DNA from: Schaalia suimastitidis DSM 15538 | Lineage (GTDB): Bacteria; Actinomycetota; Actinomycetes; Actinomycetales; Actinomycetaceae | Length of the DNA stretch: 64,000 nucleotides | NCBI RefSeq assembly: GCF_000429105.1 | Contig: NZ_AUBF01000006.1 | Coordinates: forward strand, 434,001 to 498,000 | Direction: 5' to 3' | Shown: positions 8,397 through 16,481 of the stretch, one piece after another | How positions within the stretch are numbered: the stretch's first letter is position 1 | Layout: every line of letters begins with the position of its first letter | Translations under genes and position numbers: made by a program | The notes under the pieces: generated by a model | Databases searched by the model: none | The model's input: the letters and a program-made list of their open reading frames with translations, nothing else | Told to the model about the DNA's origin: nothing

Positions 8397-9980
8397 ATGG
8401 ACGCGATTATGACCAGTTTGCAAAAACTCGGCCGTGCCCTCATGGGCGCAGTAGCTGTCCTACCAGTTGCCGCGATCCTCATGGGGATCGGCTACTGGAT
8501 CGACCCAAGCGGATGGGGTAGCGAAAACATCCTAGCCGCCATCCTTATCAAAGCTGGCGCCGCCATCCTTGACTACTTGGGCTGGATCTTTGCCGTCGCC
8601 ATCGCATTTGGTTTGGCTCGCGACAATAATGGCGCCGCCGCTATTTCCGGCTTTATTGGCTACAGCACAGTGAAGATCCTGCTCAATGAGAAGTCAGTGG
8701 CAGGATACCGAGGCATAGATCTGGATGCCCTCGAAGGTGCAGATAAACTGGCTTGGGTCGCGCAAGGGTGGTCCAAAATCAACGACGGCAACGTCCTGAT
8801 CGGCATCCTGGTGGGTATTCTCGCAGCGTGGACCTATAACCACTTCTATGCCACGAAACTTCCCGATTTCCTAGCTTTCTTCTCAGGTCGTCGGCTTGTG
8901 CCGATTTTGACTTCCTTCTTCTCGATGCTGCTGGCAGGCATCTTTTATTTCGTGTGGCCAGTCCTTTATTCGGGCCTGTTTTCCTTCGGTCAGTGGATTC
9001 AAGGTATGGGTCCACTGGGGGCAGGCATCTACGCCTTCTTCAACCGCTTGCTCATACCCACTGGCCTGCACCACGCACTCAACTCAATCTTCTGGTTCGA
9101 CACCATTGGCATCAATGACATCGGTAATTTCCTTGGCGGTTCCAAAACTATCGAGGCAGCGACTGCGTCCACCGATGCTGCATCATGCCCAGGTATGTGG
9201 ACAGGAAGCACCTGCGAAGTTATCGGCCACGTCGGCATGTATCAAGCGGGCTTCTTCCCAGTAATGATGTTTGGTCTGCCTGCTGCCGCACTCGCAATGT
9301 ATCTCCGTGCCGAAAGCAAACGCAAGAAAGTCGTTGGTTCGCTCATGCTGGCAGGCGCACTTGCCTCCTTCTTTACCGGTGTGACAGAGCCGCTGGAGTT
9401 TGCCTTCATGTTCGTTGCGCCCATGCTGTACCTGATTCACGCGGTTCTCACGGGCGTGTCGGTGGCGGTCGCTGCGTTCTTCCACTGGACCGCAGGTTTT
9501 GGTTTTTCTGCAGGCTTTGTTGATATGTTCTTGTCGGCGCAGAACCCGATTGCAAATAAGTGGTACATGCTGTTACTTCAAGGCGTGGTGTGGGCACTGA
9601 TCTATTTCGCGGTCTTCTACTTCCTCATTCCCGCATTCAACCTCAAAACCCCGGGTCGCGGCGATGACACCGCGAAAGATGGTGCGATGGACGAGGACGC
9701 AGACGTTGTGGATTCCGCGCGCCAGATCATCGCTGGCCTTGGCGGGGGAAGCAATATCAAATCTGTGGATTACTGCGTGACACGTCTGCGTGTGGTTGTC
9801 AATGATCATATGGCCGTCAAAGAGGGGGATATTCAGGCTGCGGGTGTCGCAGGCGTTATCCGTCCCTCACAAACCTCCGTTCAAGTGGTCATTGGCCCGC
9901 AGGTGCAATTTGTCTACGACGAGGTGGCCAGGCTGCTCGCTAAAGGTTCTGTTGAACTCAAAGGCGAACAAGAGATCTGA
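8397..9980 (+). CDS. nagE: PTS EIIBC permease, N-acetylglucosamine (NagE)-like
   Basis: A 527-residue membrane permease. The EIIC domain (about residues 1-400) has the stretch GLHHALNSIFWFDTIGINDIGNF, which resembles NagE rather than PtsG, and the GVTEPLEFAF motif. The EIIB domain carries the phosphorylated Cys460 (SVDYCVTRLR). Unlike E. coli NagE it has no fused EIIA; separate EIIA genes lie on both sides. AAAGGAG 8 bases before the ATG supports the start. GlcNAc is the likely substrate by similarity, with glucose the alternative. GlcNAc released by the phosphorylase at 46819 would be cytoplasmic already, so this system would take up external sugar. Confidence 0.88.
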   Translation: MDAIMTSLQKLGRALMGAVAVLPVAAILMGIGYWIDPSGWGSENILAAILIKAGAAILDYLGWIFAVAIAFGLARDNNGAAAISGFIGYSTVKILLNEKSVAGYRGIDLDALEGADKLAWVAQGWSKINDGNVLIGILVGILAAWTYNHFYATKLPDFLAFFSGRRLVPILTSFFSMLLAGIFYFVWPVLYSGLFSFGQWIQGMGPLGAGIYAFFNRLLIPTGLHHALNSIFWFDTIGINDIGNFLGGSKTIEAATASTDAASCPGMWTGSTCEVIGHVGMYQAGFFPVMMFGLPAAALAMYLRAESKRKKVVGSLMLAGALASFFTGVTEPLEFAFMFVAPMLYLIHAVLTGVSVAVAAFFHWTAGFGFSAGFVDMFLSAQNPIANKWYMLLLQGVVWALIYFAVFYFLIPAFNLKTPGRGDDTAKDGAMDEDADVVDSARQIIAGLGGGSNIKSVDYCVTRLRVVVNDHMAVKEGDIQAAGVAGVIRPSQTSVQVVIGPQVQFVYDEVARLLAKGSVELKGEQEI

Positions 9981-9994
9981 AGTGAGGGGTTGAG

Positions 9995-10480
9995 GTGCTG
10001 CGTTTCGGAAAACGTCAGGTCAGACTCCTCCCGCCTTTCGCAGGTGAGGTTGTTAGCATGGACGCCGTACCTGACCAAGTGTTTTCACAGAAAATGCTGG
10101 GTGATGGGTACGCCGTGCTGCCCCCTAAGGACGTCATTACATTGGACGTATGCGCCCCGGTTTCTGGGCGGGTTGTGAAGGTTTTTCATACCTTGCACGC
10201 GGTGGGCATACTCAGTGACGAGGGTCTTGAAATCCTCATTCATATTGGCTTGGACACGGTTGATATGAAAGGTGAAGGTTTCGTTGCACTCGTCGCTGAT
10301 GGTGAGCAGGTCAATGCTGGACAAGGTCTTATCCGTGTGGACGTGGCAGCGGTGCGTGCCAGCGGACGAGACCCGATTACGCCCGTGGTCTTGAGCAAGA
10401 AAAATCAGGTGAAAACCCTCAAGCTTCGCCAAGGACTCGCCGATGAAGGGGATACGGTCTGTACCGTGACGATGGTCTGA
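9995..10480 (+). CDS. PTS glucose-family EIIA protein (copy 2)
   Basis: A 161-residue EIIA starting at GTG 9995 with GAGGGG 5 bases upstream, only 14 bases after the EIIBC gene. His68 (TLHAV) and His83 (LIHIGLDTVDMKGEGF) match the two active-site histidines at the same numbers as in copy 1. This copy keeps the usual GLDTV sequence where copy 1 has GIGTV. Its position makes it the natural phosphate donor for the NagE-like EIIBC. Confidence 0.9.
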   Translation: MLRFGKRQVRLLPPFAGEVVSMDAVPDQVFSQKMLGDGYAVLPPKDVITLDVCAPVSGRVVKVFHTLHAVGILSDEGLEILIHIGLDTVDMKGEGFVALVADGEQVNAGQGLIRVDVAAVRASGRDPITPVVLSKKNQVKTLKLRQGLADEGDTVCTVTMV

Positions 10481-10535
10481 CATCCTTCGCTTCAAGGGCG
10501 CAGCCGTATCAAGAGGCACCTTTTACGCTTGAGCC

Positions 10536-10588
10536 CACAAAATGGCGGATTTTCATGGATGAGTATCCTGAAAATCCGCCATTTTGTG
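10536..10588. repeat. Dispersed palindrome, copy A
   Basis: Perfect 20-bp arms (10536-10555 and 10569-10588, core AAATGGCGGATTTTCA) continue into GGAT/ATCC with one bulged T. Related copies lie at 19887, 34536 and 49154. Copy A is inverted relative to copies B and C. It sits between two convergent genes and could end both transcripts. Confidence 0.9.
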
Positions 10589-10620
10589 CATCAAGCAGGC
10601 GCGTGTGCATCAAGCAGGCG
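10586..10620. repeat. Short direct repeat
   Basis: GTGCATCAAGCAGGCG occurs at 10586-10601 and again at 10605-10620. The first copy begins inside the right arm of the palindrome. No function is visible. Confidence 0.6.
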
Positions 10621-10660
10621 GGCGCAGATATTCATGGCCGATCGCTCGTATTCTTTCGGA

Positions 10661-11305
10661 TTACTTGTGGGGCTGGGCATCGGCCCCGTCGCGCAACACA
10701 AGGAGACGTCGGCCCGCCTCGCCAAGCGAAGGCACAGGTCGGCAGCCGTGCGCGACCCACGTGCGTACTTTCGCCGGTTCCTGCCACGCTAAACGCATGC
10801 CGCGCAGGAGAAGTACGTGCGGTTTTTTGCGGCCTTCCCCCATATCCCGCAGGAAACGAAACCACATATTGCGTAGCGGTGATCGCGCAATACACAAGGC
10901 GTCCGCCAGCACCCCTGCCGCTCGTAGATCCTCCACTAGCGACGAGGCGAAAATCCCTTCTGCGATAAACAGCGTCTCACCCTGGTCTAAGTGCAGTGTG
11001 CGCGTGGCGGTCCGCCTATTCGTGGGGATGTCGTAGATTGGTATGCGCGCTGACCCTGTTGTGCACAGTGTGATCAACGCATCCAATGCTTCGCGGCGTT
11101 TCCACGAGGCAATATCGTCCCAGTCGATCAAGCCTGAGGTAAGGCGTGGCATATCCTCGTCAGTGTCATCTTTGTAGAAATGATCCAACGACAATGCGCG
11201 AATGCCGGTGCGGCTAGCCAGCGACGTCTTCCCTGAGCCGGAGGGGCCCGTTAAAACGATGACGCGCGCGTAAAGGGGCGAAGGAGACATCTCTTGCGAC
11301 GACAC
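10661..11305 (-). CDS. Uridine kinase-like P-loop protein
   Basis: A 214-residue protein with a Walker A motif (LTGPSGSGKTSLA) and a uridine/phosphoribulokinase-type acceptor region (LSLDHFYKDDTD, then LIDWDDIASW). The open frame reaches 11404, but there it runs into a long inverted repeat. I chose GTG 11305 because TATCCT lies exactly 6 bases upstream, as in other leaderless genes here; ATG 11290 is the alternative. Family members are annotated as uridine kinase or as ATP-binding proteins, and the true substrate is uncertain. It converges on the PTS operon across repeat copy A. Confidence 0.75.
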   Translation of the reverse strand: MSSQEMSPSPLYARVIVLTGPSGSGKTSLASRTGIRALSLDHFYKDDTDEDMPRLTSGLIDWDDIASWKRREALDALITLCTTGSARIPIYDIPTNRRTATRTLHLDQGETLFIAEGIFASSLVEDLRAAGVLADALCIARSPLRNMWFRFLRDMGEGRKKPHVLLLRGMRLAWQEPAKVRTWVAHGCRPVPSLGEAGRRLLVLRDGADAQPHK

Positions 11306-11311
11306 CACTAC

Positions 11312-11317
11312 AGGATA
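11312..11317 (-). promoter_or_regulatory. -10 element for the leaderless kinase message
   Basis: On the minus strand TATCCT is followed by 6 bases and then the GTG at 11305. It fits the spacing seen at lysS, serC and the men genes. Confidence 0.5.
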
Positions 11318-11383
11318 GAGCCTCGCACGCTCATAATGACGAAAACGGGACACCCTGGTATCGGGGAAACACCACGCTGGGAC

Positions 11384-11440
11384 GTTGCGCTGCCTTGGTG
11401 ACACCGTATCGATGACGTGGTGTCACCAAGGCAGCGCAAC
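11384..11440. repeat. Long perfect inverted repeat between lutC and the kinase gene
   Basis: Two 22-bp arms (11384-11405 and 11419-11440, core TGCGCTGCCTTGGTGACACC) flank a 13-base loop with no mismatch. There is no T run on either side. It most likely forms the 3' end structure of the lutABC message, but its length is unusual. Confidence 0.85.
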
Positions 11441-11525
11441 ACGGGAGGTATGCATCCAGCGGTATCTCACGATTACCGGCAGATTATTCAGACCTCACGA
11501 CTACCTGCCCTTGTAGTGACCGCGC

Positions 11526-12185
11526 TTAGCGATCCGACACGAGCACCACTCGCAAGGTACGCGGTCCGTGCACGCCGTTGACACGCACCAATTCAATATC
11601 AGAGGTGGCTGAGCCTCCCGCTATCCAGGTTGTTGGCCGCTCGGGATGCTGCGCTAACACTGCGACTGCTTGAGGCATAGTGGGATACACAGCAGAACTA
11701 TTCACCACACAAATATGCAGGTCAGGTAGCAGCGTGATCACGCGACGCCCTTGATCGGACTGGCCGTCAAGTGCAATAGCCCCCGAAAGTGACACTGCTA
11801 CACGACTGGCCGTCACCACCGCATCAACGTCGGCTAATAGTGCCTTGTCACACGGCGAATCCACCGAATCAACGTGCAGCACACGTGGACTGCGCCCCGC
11901 AGCCTCAGCCCACGCCTCGTCAAGCCCTGCTGGTATGACCACAGAAGTGACCCCGCCAGCCGACAAGAAGTCCGCAACTGCATCAGCGACACCTTCGGAC
12001 GGGACCTCCTTCACCTCGACACCGTAGTCTTCTAAAGCCCCGATAAACTCAGCGACAACCTGCGCGGAGCCAGGTGCTTCCTCGCCTTCACAACGGTAGG
12101 TGCGTACCACGGTATCTGTCGGCGCATTGGATGAGGCCGCCAAGGCTGCGCGCACAGCGGCCAGAAAAACCTGCTTGTCACTCAT
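11526..12185 (-). CDS. lutC: LutC, LUD-domain lactate utilization protein
   Basis: A 219-residue LUD-domain (DUF162) protein, third subunit of the LutABC L-lactate oxidation complex. The fold is seen in SVVIPAGLDEAWAEAAG, DAVVTASRVAVSLSGAIAL and the C-terminal TWIAGGSATSDIELVRVNGVHG. The ATG overlaps the lutB stop, so it is translated from the same message. The gene order lutA-lutB-lutC is the standard one. It lacks iron-sulphur cysteines, as expected. Confidence 0.92.
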   Translation of the reverse strand: MSDKQVFLAAVRAALAASSNAPTDTVVRTYRCEGEEAPGSAQVVAEFIGALEDYGVEVKEVPSEGVADAVADFLSAGGVTSVVIPAGLDEAWAEAAGRSPRVLHVDSVDSPCDKALLADVDAVVTASRVAVSLSGAIALDGQSDQGRRVITLLPDLHICVVNSSAVYPTMPQAVAVLAQHPERPTTWIAGGSATSDIELVRVNGVHGPRTLRVVLVSDR

Positions 12186-13696
12186 CGCTGATCCTCATTT
12201 GCCTTGTGTTTAGCCATCCACGTGCGGAAATTTTCCTTCGGAGGTGCAGGCACATCGCGCGCACTGGACCACAGCGTTGCCGGCCATGGAAGGTTGACGA
12301 AACGTTGTCCAGGTCCGGCAAGGACACGGGCAACAGGCAGCGTTGCACCGGCCGCCCCCATGAGTTTCCCACTGGACATCGGAACACTCGCTGCTTTCAT
12401 TGCCACATCCCAGGGGCCAGGCAAACCGCCCCGGTTTTCTTCCACCGCCCGATGCCGCAATTCCACAAGGACATCTGGGATCCGAATCCGCATGGGACAC
12501 GCATCGAAACAGGCCCCACATAGAGACGAGGCATACGGCAAGGTAGCCGCTGGATCATGGTGATCAAATGCGCCACGAAGCTGAGGGGTAAGTATTGCGC
12601 CAATCGGCCCCGGGTAGACACTCTGGTAGGCATGCCCACCCACATGCTCATACACCGGGCAGACATTCATACAGGACCCGCACCGGATGCAGTGCAGCGC
12701 TTGACGGCCCACAGGATCAGCAAGGACACGTGATCGGCCATTGTCCAAAAGGATCAGGTGGAACTCCTGGGGTCCGTCACCGGGCGTTACTCCGGTCCAT
12801 AAACTCGTATAGGGATTCATACGTTCCCCGGTCGCTGAGCGGGGGAGAAGTTGTCCAATCACTTCAAAATCGCGGTACGTCGGCACAATTTTTTCAATCC
12901 CGACAATCGAAATAAGTGTCTGGGGCAGCGTCAGGCACATCCGGCCATTACCTTCAGACTCGACAACCACCAGCGTGCCACTTTCAGCGATCATCATATT
13001 GGCACCCGATATTGCCACTTTTGCGTCAAGGAATTTCTTACGCAGATGAGTGCGAGCGAGGGCAGTGAGTTCGGCAGGTTCGTCAGAAAGAGTCTCGGGG
13101 GCACTGTCGATCCGCGCCTTAAAGATGGCTCGGACTTCTGAGCGGTTGCGGTGAATTGCAGGAACCACAATATGGCTGGGCATATCGTCGGAGAGCTGAA
13201 CGATCATCTCTGCCAGGTCTGTTTCCCAGGCATTGATGCCGCGTTCAGCAAAAAACTCGTTGAGGCCAATTTCTTGGCTCACCATCGACTTCACTTTGAC
13301 GACTTCGTCCACGCCTTTCGAAGCCGCAATCTCGTAAGCGATCCGACATGCCTCCTGAGCATCGGTTGCCCAATGCACGATGCCGCCGCGCGCAGTGACA
13401 TTGGCTTCCATTTGCTCAAGGAGTTCCGGCAGGTGCGACATGGCGTAATTTTTAATGGATTCGCCCGCCTGGCGTAGAGCCTCCCAATCGGGCATTTCAG
13501 CCACTCGCAGTGCGCGTTTGCCACGAATGGTGCGCGTCGCGTGACCAAGGTTGTGCCGCATCTGCGTATTGCGCAGCGTTTGAGCAGCTGCGCGAGGAAA
13601 GGGCTGGCCCCATTTGAGTGGATTATCGGGTGTGGGGACGGACTCTGCCCATGCTCCACGTGGGGTGGCCGACGATGGCTGAGTGTGTGAATCCAT
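12182..13696 (-). CDS. lutB: LutB, iron-sulphur lactate utilization protein
   Basis: A 504-residue protein with an N-terminal LUD domain and a C-terminal ferredoxin-like part. Two cysteine clusters are visible, CIRCGSCMNVCPVYE and CGACFDACPMRI, which bind 4Fe-4S clusters for electron transfer from lactate. I start it at ATG 13696, two bases after the lutA stop and behind TTGGGGGT. The open frame extends into lutA, but that extension has no family support. It acts in the cytoplasm, probably at the membrane face with menaquinone as acceptor. Confidence 0.93.
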   Translation of the reverse strand: MDSHTQPSSATPRGAWAESVPTPDNPLKWGQPFPRAAAQTLRNTQMRHNLGHATRTIRGKRALRVAEMPDWEALRQAGESIKNYAMSHLPELLEQMEANVTARGGIVHWATDAQEACRIAYEIAASKGVDEVVKVKSMVSQEIGLNEFFAERGINAWETDLAEMIVQLSDDMPSHIVVPAIHRNRSEVRAIFKARIDSAPETLSDEPAELTALARTHLRKKFLDAKVAISGANMMIAESGTLVVVESEGNGRMCLTLPQTLISIVGIEKIVPTYRDFEVIGQLLPRSATGERMNPYTSLWTGVTPGDGPQEFHLILLDNGRSRVLADPVGRQALHCIRCGSCMNVCPVYEHVGGHAYQSVYPGPIGAILTPQLRGAFDHHDPAATLPYASSLCGACFDACPMRIRIPDVLVELRHRAVEENRGGLPGPWDVAMKAASVPMSSGKLMGAAGATLPVARVLAGPGQRFVNLPWPATLWSSARDVPAPPKENFRTWMAKHKANEDQR

Positions 13697-13698
13697 GG

Positions 13699-14487
13699 TT
13701 AAACCCCCAACTTCGTTGTCGTGGCTGGTGCCTCCCACGGCTGGTCGCGGGTGGGGGCAAGGATTTCTGCTAGGTGCATGGCGCGGATACCTGCCCTTGT
13801 CCTCGATAGTCCGCCGCCGATATGCATCAGACAGGAGTAATCCCCGGCGGTGACGATTTCTGCTCGTGTGGACATGATGTTACTCATCTTGTCGGCAAGC
13901 ATTGCCACAGAAGTCTGAGCATTCTTCACTGAGAATGTGCCACCGAAACCGCAGCAGCTTTCCGCTTCGGGCAGTTCCACTAAGTCGAGTGCTTCAACGT
14001 GGCGCAGTAGTTGCAATGGACGGTCTCCGACACGTGCGATACGTAGCGAATGGCACGTGGGATGGTAGGTGACGCGGTGCGGGAAATAGGCGCCAACATC
14101 AGTGAGGCCAAGGATATCGACAATGAACTCTGAAAGGTCGTAGGTGTACTGTGCGATCCGAGCTGCTTGACGTGCCATACCTGGCATACCTTCAGCTTGT
14201 GCCACCATTTCTTGTTGGTGGCGCAGTGAACCTGTGCACGAGCCAGACGGGACAACGATCGCATCCCATTCACCGTCAAGTACCGGTTCAAAGGTTTTCA
14301 CGTGATTCTTAATAATCGGTACGGCTTCGGGAAAATATCCGGTGTTGATATGCATCTGTCCGCAGCAGGCCTGTGATTGTGGGAATACCACGTCGTGGCC
14401 CAGGCGTTCAAGAAGATGAGTCGTCGCCTGGGGTGCTTGGGGAAACATTGTGTCCCCAATACAGGTCGCGAATAATGCGATGCGCAT
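13699..14487 (-). CDS. lutA: LutA, CCG-domain lactate utilization protein
   Basis: A 262-residue protein with two cysteine-rich CCG domains, seen as ACCGQMHINTGY and ESCCGFGGTFSVKN, the hallmark of LutA/GlpC/HdrB-type subunits. The ATG at 14487 follows GGAGGGAGGAAGG on the minus strand; the longer open frame has no such site. It is the first gene of lutABC, and an operator-like double palindrome overlaps its likely promoter at 14511-14537. Confidence 0.93.
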   Translation of the reverse strand: MRIALFATCIGDTMFPQAPQATTHLLERLGHDVVFPQSQACCGQMHINTGYFPEAVPIIKNHVKTFEPVLDGEWDAIVVPSGSCTGSLRHQQEMVAQAEGMPGMARQAARIAQYTYDLSEFIVDILGLTDVGAYFPHRVTYHPTCHSLRIARVGDRPLQLLRHVEALDLVELPEAESCCGFGGTFSVKNAQTSVAMLADKMSNIMSTRAEIVTAGDYSCLMHIGGGLSRTRAGIRAMHLAEILAPTRDQPWEAPATTTKLGV

Positions 14488-14510
14488 GGCGTGTCCTTCC
14501 TCCCTCCATT

Positions 14511-14537
14511 GGTTGTGTGACAACCTGTGTTGTCACA
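14511..14537. promoter_or_regulatory. Overlapping palindromic operators before lutABC
   Basis: GGTTGT-GTG-ACAACC (14511-14525) and TGTGACAAC-CTGT-GTTGTCACA (14516-14537) overlap. The first contains TTGTGTGACAA, which fits the TNGTNNNACNA pattern of FadR-subfamily GntR regulators such as LldR/LutR. A minus-strand TATTGT at 14535-14540 could be the -10, so a bound repressor would cover the start of transcription. No GntR gene is in this window. Confidence 0.65.
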
Positions 14538-14666
14538 ATAGACCCGTTTGCGTATTGCGCCAGTTGGAGTGCAAATTGGGGCGATTATGGGAGGGAAGAC
14601 AGCGCCTGAAAAGATTGAAATGCTGCGGATATGTGCAGATCTCACAGGTGGTGCAGTGTGAAGCTG

Positions 14667-15191
14667 TTATCTGTTAGCTGCAGCAGGAATTAAGTCACGC
14701 AACATACGAGTATTACCCAAGGTATTAGGTTTATAGGCCGCAAGGTCGAGGAATTCTTTCACCCCATCATCGTGGCTGAGCAGCATCTCAGCATAGACAT
14801 CGTGGCCCACCGGTGTGCCCTCGATCGTGTGGAAACCGTGACGAGTAAAAAAATCCACTTCGAAGGTGAGACAAAAGACGCGTTGAAGACCAAGGTCTTC
14901 TGCTCGAGCGATAAGTGCAGTGAGTAGACGCGACCCCATGCCCGTGCGCAGGTAGCGTGGATCGACCGCTAAGGTACGGATTTCGGCAATATCGTCCCAA
15001 AATACGTGGAGTGCGCCGCAGCCGACGATTTCGCCCGTATCAGAACGCTCGGCCACGATGAACTCTTGAATATCTTCGAAATAGGCGATGAGTTCTTTTG
15101 ACACCAGGATGCGTCGCAGCGCGTAGGGGCGCACTAATTCTGCGATGGCCCGGGCGTCCCGAGGTATTGCCTGCCGTAATTCAATGCTCAT
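14667..15191 (-). CDS. ArgA-like amino-acid N-acetyltransferase (GNAT)
   Basis: A 174-residue single-domain acetyltransferase. The acetyl-CoA site is seen in EIRTLAVDPRYLRTGMGSRLL (the R/QxxGxG/A loop). The N-terminus LRQAIPRDARAIAELVRPYA and the TFEVDFFTRHGF motif resemble the short ArgA-type N-acetylglutamate synthases of actinobacteria, so a role in arginine synthesis is likely. Its ATG overlaps the stop of the SorC-type regulator, so the two are co-translated, an odd pairing given the glycerol genes beyond. Confidence 0.78.
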   Translation of the reverse strand: MSIELRQAIPRDARAIAELVRPYALRRILVSKELIAYFEDIQEFIVAERSDTGEIVGCGALHVFWDDIAEIRTLAVDPRYLRTGMGSRLLTALIARAEDLGLQRVFCLTFEVDFFTRHGFHTIEGTPVGHDVYAEMLLSHDDGVKEFLDLAAYKPNTLGNTRMLRDLIPAAANR

Positions 15192-16177
15192 CGGCGACCG
15201 CCTCGTAACGAGGCGCGCGTGGCCTTGCGGCGGATCAGGTCCATGAGCTCGCGGGCAGCACCGTCATCAAGGACGAGGTCAGTGATGACTCCCGCTCGTA
15301 GGGCAGCCAGAAGCGGTAGTGCTTTAGAGGTGCCTGCAACGACGCAGAGGCGTCGGGGGATGCGTTTGAGGGTCTCTGGACTGGGGCCCGAGGCGCGTTT
15401 GTTGAGTTCGTGGTCAGCGGAACCGTCTTCGCGCAGCAGTACGGTGCATACGTCGCCGACAACGCCATCGGCTTGCACCGCTGCGATTTCTTCAGGGTCA
15501 AGGAATCCGCCTGCGTAGACGTGGGAGGGGAGGCGAGCCGACATGGAGCCCACACCAAATAGGGCGACGTCGCATTCGTCAATCGTTTTCAGTACCGAGG
15601 TGATGGCTCGTTCTCGCCACATTGCTTCTTTGGTGCTGGCGTAGTCAAAGAAGGCGGGAACTGGAAAATGTACCATCCGGCCACCAAGGGCTGCTGCGGC
15701 GCGCGAAATGATGGCATCTGCGTAAGGCAATCCTGATTCGGTGGCTGTTGCTGCGCCATTGAGTTGGACGACGGTGCAGCCGGGGAATTGTACTTGGGGT
15801 AGGCAGCGGGTGATTTCTGAGGTCGTATTTCCCCAGGCAATGCCCAGCGTTGCGCCGGGAGTCATCATGTCAATGAGGCGTTCAGCGGCCACGAGGGCGA
15901 CATTATGAAGGCGGTTGATTTCGGTGTGAACATCGTGTACAGGGACCACCGACGTGGTGATACCGAAAAGGCTGCTGATCTGTCCGGCGATGGTGCCGCG
16001 TATGCCGGGGGCTGGGGGGACAGAGATTCTCACCAGTCCTGTTTCGCGCGCATGGGATAGCAGGCGTGAGACCGATGAGCGTGAAACGCCGAGGTGGCGC
16101 GCGATAGTTTCCATGGTCTGACCTTGGAGGTAGTACATGGAGGCAGCTTCATGTGCCTGTTCGTCACGTGTGCTCAC
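15188..16177 (-). CDS. SorC-family sugar-binding transcriptional regulator
   Basis: A 329-residue regulator with an N-terminal helix-turn-helix (METIARHLGVSRSSVSRLLSHA, residues about 21-42) and a C-terminal sugar-phosphate-binding domain (GIAWGNTTSEITRCL, VALFGVGSMSARLPSH). It is transcribed away from glpF-glpK across a 304-base gap, so glycerol or a glycerol-derived phosphate is a likely signal. GTG 16177 has CACAAT exactly 6 bases upstream and no Shine-Dalgarno site, which suggests a leaderless message. Confidence 0.85.
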   Translation of the reverse strand: MSTRDEQAHEAASMYYLQGQTMETIARHLGVSRSSVSRLLSHARETGLVRISVPPAPGIRGTIAGQISSLFGITTSVVPVHDVHTEINRLHNVALVAAERLIDMMTPGATLGIAWGNTTSEITRCLPQVQFPGCTVVQLNGAATATESGLPYADAIISRAAAALGGRMVHFPVPAFFDYASTKEAMWRERAITSVLKTIDECDVALFGVGSMSARLPSHVYAGGFLDPEEIAAVQADGVVGDVCTVLLREDGSADHELNKRASGPSPETLKRIPRRLCVVAGTSKALPLLAALRAGVITDLVLDDGAARELMDLIRRKATRASLRGGRR

Positions 16178-16481
16178 GTAATGATTGTGTCACGCACGGG
16201 CGTTCTTTGTGAGATGGGCATATGTTCACACATGGTTTTTCAGCAATGCAGATCACAGTTGGCCAGCTTTTTTCGCGCATTGTGCACAAACGTGCAAATA
16301 GCCGCGTGACTGCGTTCAGGGCTGTAATACTTAACATTGATCACGCTGATTGCTCTCATATGCCAGTTGAGCAGTGCCATCGCTTAGCCGGTGGGGCCTT
16401 CAGAACGTGAGTGGTTCATGGGAAGAAGGGGCTTCTTTCCATTGATCGGTGCAGTGTCGCATCGAAGAAAGGTAGGACACA
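16178..16481. promoter_or_regulatory. Divergent control region of the SorC regulator and glpFK
   Basis: This 304-base gap holds the regulator's -10 (CACAAT, minus strand, 16184-16189). A candidate operator TGCAC-AAAC-GTGCA lies at 16283-16296, and a short hairpin (GGAAGAAG-GGG-CTTCTTTCC, near 16421-16440) precedes glpF. TAATACTTAA near 16326 may contain the glpF -10. AAAGGTAGG serves the glpF GTG. Confidence 0.5.

Noticed and set aside
11306-11404. N-terminal extension of the P-loop kinase
   Set aside because: The added residues have no similarity to the family and the frame opens inside the long inverted repeat.
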